A stretch of DNA of 8,307 bases from Deltaproteobacteria bacterium (GTDB lineage Bacteria; Myxococcota_A; UBA9160; SMWR01), in assembly GCA_029261905.1 (NCBI GenBank), contig JAJDAM010000472.1:1-8307 (forward strand), read 5' to 3'. Shown in pieces: positions 5,979-8,307 of this stretch. How positions within the stretch are numbered: position 1 is the stretch's first letter; the number at the start of each line of letters is the position of its first letter. The position numbers and the translations under genes are program-made. A model generated the notes under the pieces. The model had not been told where the DNA came from and made no database searches. It was given only the letters and a program-made list of their open reading frames with translations.

Positions 5979-8153
5979 CTACTCCGGACCGACGGCTTCC
6001 AGCACTACTGGGATTCCGTTGAGTACGGCGTTTCCGACGACGGCTTCGATCACTGAATCGTCGGCGAGATCGTTGAAGTTGATTCCAGGGTGCGCGCTCG
6101 CGATCGACATCCGCATCCCTTCTGCGCCGTGACCCCAACCGTGAGGAAGTGAGACCACACCGGGCATCACCTCGTCGGAAATCGTGAGCTGCGCGGTCCT
6201 CGTCGCGATACGACTGCGGATCGATACGTGTTTCGCGTCATCGAGGCCCAGCCTCTTTGCATCGTCGGGATGGACGATCAGCGTGCAGCGATTTGGACCT
6301 TTGACCGCGAGCGGTGCATTGTGCAGCCAGGAATTGTTCGTGCGCGGGTCTCGACGGCCGATCATCATCAGTTCGTTCTGGCCGGTCGGCACGTTCGTCA
6401 GGGTTTCGGCCAGTCGCCGCAGTTCCTGGGCGATGACCGGAGAGCCGAGATCGATCCGACGGTTGCGGGCCGGGTCGGCGTTCGAAAGGAAGGGCTCTAG
6501 CGGGCCGAGGTCGACGCCCTTGCGCTGCGATTCGAGATCACCGAGCCGAAGGCCGCGTCGCCACGGGCGGAAGCCATCGCCGTGGCGCCCGTTGCGAAGC
6601 GCCCAATCCAACAGGCGTCGCGGCGCGAAGAACGCGCTTCCGGCCCGCAACGCGCGCAAGCCGATGCGCGCCATCGACCGCTGTTCCTTGTGCTCGAAGA
6701 TTCGCAGTGCGAGTTCGATCAGAATCTGCCAATCGTGACGGGTACCCCGTGCAGGCGTGAGCACCTCGCGGGAATACTTCGCGGTGTTGTGTACCGCGAA
6801 CTGGTGGAAGACGACTTCGTAGTTGTCGTGTTCGAGCGACCAGGTGGGTGGCAGGATGACGTTGGCGTGTCGGGTGGTCTCGTTGATGTAGAAGTCGACG
6901 GCGCAGAAAAAGTCCAGCCCGGCCAGGCCCCGATCGATCTCGGTTCCGTTGGGTGCTGATAGCGCCGGGTTGCCCGCCAATGTGAGCAGGCCGCGGATCT
7001 GGCCCTCGCCTGGCGTCGTCATCTCTTCTGCGAGGCATGCGGAGGGTTGTTCATCGTTGAAGCTCGGTGCTCCGCGAACGCGGGTCTTCCAATTTTCGGT
7101 CTTCGCGCCGAGCTGCTCGCCGAGGTCGGCGAGGTCGATCGCCGGTGCCGGGAACATCGCGCCTCCGACGCGGTCGAAGTTCCCGGTCACGATATTGAGC
7201 GCGCAGATCAACCAAACGTTGAGCGTTCCAAAGGGATTGAGACAAACGCCGACCCGGCCGTAACACGCCGCTGAAGGCGCGGCCGCGAAATCCCGCGCCA
7301 GTTGCCGGATCTGGTCGGCGGGGATCCCGACGCTGGCGGCGACTGCTTCGGGTTCGAATCGCTCGACGCCGCGCTCGAGAGCGTCGAGGCCGTCGATCAG
7401 CTTCCAGACGTGGTTCTTGCGGGTGAGCTTTTCCGAGAAGACGACCCGCAACAACGCCGCGAGCAACAACCCGTCGCGACCCGGTCGGATGAACAAATGC
7501 GAGTCAGCGAGCTTCGCGGTCTCGGTGCGTCGCGGGTCGACGACCACGAGCCGACCGCCACGCTCGTGGATTTCGGCAAGGCGCTTGCGAAAACCTGGAG
7601 CCGTCATCAGGCTCCCGTTCGAGACGACCGGGTTTGCGCCCAGCATCAACAGGAAATCGGTCCGGTTGATGTCGGGGACGGGAATTCGCATCGTCGCGCC
7701 GAACAGCAGCAGGCTGGCCGCATGCGCCGGGTTCTGGTCGAGCGAACTCGCGCTGTAGCGATTGCGCGACGCGAGTGCCCGGTACAGTGGCGTCAGGTAG
7801 AAGACCATCCCGAAATTGTGGGCGGCCGGGTTCCCGAGATAGGTCGCGACCGCATCAGCGCCGTGTTCGCGCTGGATTCGGACCAGGTTCTCGGCGACCT
7901 CGCGGAAGGCGGCTTCCCAGCTGATGCGCTCCCAGCCTTTCGCGGTCCGTCGCACCGGGTACTTCAGCCGATCGGGATCTTCCTGGATCTGCTTCAGTGC
8001 GATGGCTTTCGGGCAGATGTGGCCGCGGCTGAACGGGTCGTCCTTGTCGGCTCGAATTTTCGTGACCGAATTTTCTTCGACATCGATCAGCAGGCCGCAA
8101 GTGGCTTCGCACAGGTTGCAGGTCTTGTGAATCGTGCGGGAGGCGGGACTCAC
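5979..8153 (-). CDS. molybdopterin oxidoreductase with N-terminal Fe-S domain
   Basis: The 724-residue protein is a member of the DMSO reductase/formate dehydrogenase superfamily, binding a bis-pterin molybdenum (or tungsten) cofactor. Its N-terminus holds the 4Fe-4S motif C12-x2-C15-x3-C19 ... C47, followed by the pterin domain: FLLMLGANPVVSNGSLMTAP, the nucleotide-contact block VVVDPRRTETAKLADSH and FIRPGRDGLLLAALLR. The C-terminal molybdopterin dinucleotide domain begins near 590 (LMMIGRRDPRTNN) and ends past SLPHGWGHG (668-676). There is no Tat or other signal, so it is cytoplasmic. At the usual metal-ligand site the sequence reads SLDQNPAHAAS (137-147), with no Cys or Sec. The substrate is unknown. 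The GTG start overlaps the stop of the upstream gene (GTGA) and has no good ribosome binding site, which points to translational coupling. The product probably takes part in the same pathway as its operon partners. Confidence 0.9.
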   Translation of the reverse strand: MSPASRTIHKTCNLCEATCGLLIDVEENSVTKIRADKDDPFSRGHICPKAIALKQIQEDPDRLKYPVRRTAKGWERISWEAAFREVAENLVRIQREHGADAVATYLGNPAAHNFGMVFYLTPLYRALASRNRYSASSLDQNPAHAASLLLFGATMRIPVPDINRTDFLLMLGANPVVSNGSLMTAPGFRKRLAEIHERGGRLVVVDPRRTETAKLADSHLFIRPGRDGLLLAALLRVVFSEKLTRKNHVWKLIDGLDALERGVERFEPEAVAASVGIPADQIRQLARDFAAAPSAACYGRVGVCLNPFGTLNVWLICALNIVTGNFDRVGGAMFPAPAIDLADLGEQLGAKTENWKTRVRGAPSFNDEQPSACLAEEMTTPGEGQIRGLLTLAGNPALSAPNGTEIDRGLAGLDFFCAVDFYINETTRHANVILPPTWSLEHDNYEVVFHQFAVHNTAKYSREVLTPARGTRHDWQILIELALRIFEHKEQRSMARIGLRALRAGSAFFAPRRLLDWALRNGRHGDGFRPWRRGLRLGDLESQRKGVDLGPLEPFLSNADPARNRRIDLGSPVIAQELRRLAETLTNVPTGQNELMMIGRRDPRTNNSWLHNAPLAVKGPNRCTLIVHPDDAKRLGLDDAKHVSIRSRIATRTAQLTISDEVMPGVVSLPHGWGHGAEGMRMSIASAHPGINFNDLADDSVIEAVVGNAVLNGIPVVLEAVGPE

Positions 8154-8307
8154 GCCGACAACGAGCCGGAACCGGCGATGCGCCGAAACGCATCGAGCAG
8201 TTCGGTTTGCTTGCCGAGCGCGTCTTCGTGGTGTTGCTCCATGACCAGGTCGTAGCCTCGGATGTGTTCGGGGATGCTCGCGATCTCGATCGCGAGATCG
8301 AGATTCT
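8150..8307 (-). CDS. C-terminal end of probable indolepyruvate/2-oxoacid:ferredoxin oxidoreductase (partial)
   Basis: A minus-strand frame enters from the right edge and gives 51 residues before TGA at 8152-8150; its start is outside the window. The segments IASIPEHIRGYDLVMEQH and KQTELLDAF resemble the extreme C-terminus of large indolepyruvate ferredoxin oxidoreductases, where a pattern like LP-x2-IRG-[FY]-x2-V/M-K/E is followed by a helix ending in a Leu-Leu-x-x-Phe-like stretch. Such enzymes oxidise 2-oxoacids to acyl-CoA and reduce ferredoxin, using thiamine diphosphate. The assignment rests on this short tail, remembered rather than searched. The reading frame itself is well supported by its stop overlapping the molybdoenzyme start by GTGA, an arrangement typical of coupled genes. 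Confidence 0.55.
   Translation of the reverse strand, partial: NLDLAIEIASIPEHIRGYDLVMEQHHEDALGKQTELLDAFRRIAGSGSLSA

Noticed and set aside
5588..6022. 144-codon plus-strand open frame over the isomerase gene
   Set aside because: It is antisense to the crotonase motifs and spans the start of the true gene and the intergenic gap.
7302..8255. 317-codon plus-strand open frame opposite the molybdoenzyme
   Set aside because: The molybdoenzyme on the minus strand has Fe-S and pterin motifs throughout; the plus-strand product shows none, and long antisense frames are expected at this GC content.
1..8307. CRISPR array, tRNA or rRNA gene
   Set aside because: I found no regularly spaced direct repeats and no cloverleaf or rRNA-like stretch on either strand.

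Overview
The window looks like a chromosomal segment of a high-GC Gram-negative bacterium. One 60-base line I counted inside the molybdoenzyme gene is 40/60 G+C. Two predicted lipoproteins, an Rhs/YD-repeat remnant, a CoA-linked isomerase and a ferredoxin-type 2-oxoacid oxidoreductase tail would fit a deltaproteobacterial, myxobacterial or related uncultured lineage. That placement is inference, because no rRNA or tRNA is present.

Layout, left to right. (1) Bases 1-3064, plus strand: the 3' part of an ABC exporter with fused membrane and ATPase domains, then, 37 bases on and behind a good ribosome binding site, a saccharopine-dehydrogenase-like NAD(P) reductase of the kind called trans-acting enoyl reductase in mycobacteria. 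The pair looks like an operon and may act on envelope lipids. (2) Bases 3065-3320: non-coding, holding a perfect 27-bp inverted repeat pair whose arms are themselves hairpins (REPIN-like). (3) Bases 3306-3784: the decayed 3' end of an Rhs/YD-repeat gene, with its core motif spread over all three plus-strand frames. (4) Bases 3781-4991: two small predicted lipoproteins I do not recognise, with an unexplained 70-codon open frame fitted between them with gaps of 2 and 3 bases. This stretch is visibly less GC-rich (31/60 in one counted line) and reads as accessory DNA, perhaps the tip and immunity end of the Rhs locus. (5) Bases 4992-5245: non-coding, with an 11-bp inverted repeat and two strong hairpins that probably end transcription from both sides. 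(6) Bases 5246-8307, minus strand: an operon read right to left. It comprises the C-terminal 51 codons of a probable indolepyruvate/2-oxoacid:ferredoxin oxidoreductase, a 724-residue Fe-S molybdopterin oxidoreductase that starts inside the stop codon of the former (GTGA overlap), and a crotonase-fold protein that keeps only the isomerase-type glutamate.

The minus-strand operon suggests oxidation of an acid or amino-acid-derived acyl compound: acyl-CoA formation with reduced ferredoxin, a molybdenum redox step of unknown substrate, and double-bond rearrangement on CoA. The least explained part is 3065-4991, where the repeat pair, the shattered Rhs end and the lipoprotein cassette lie together.
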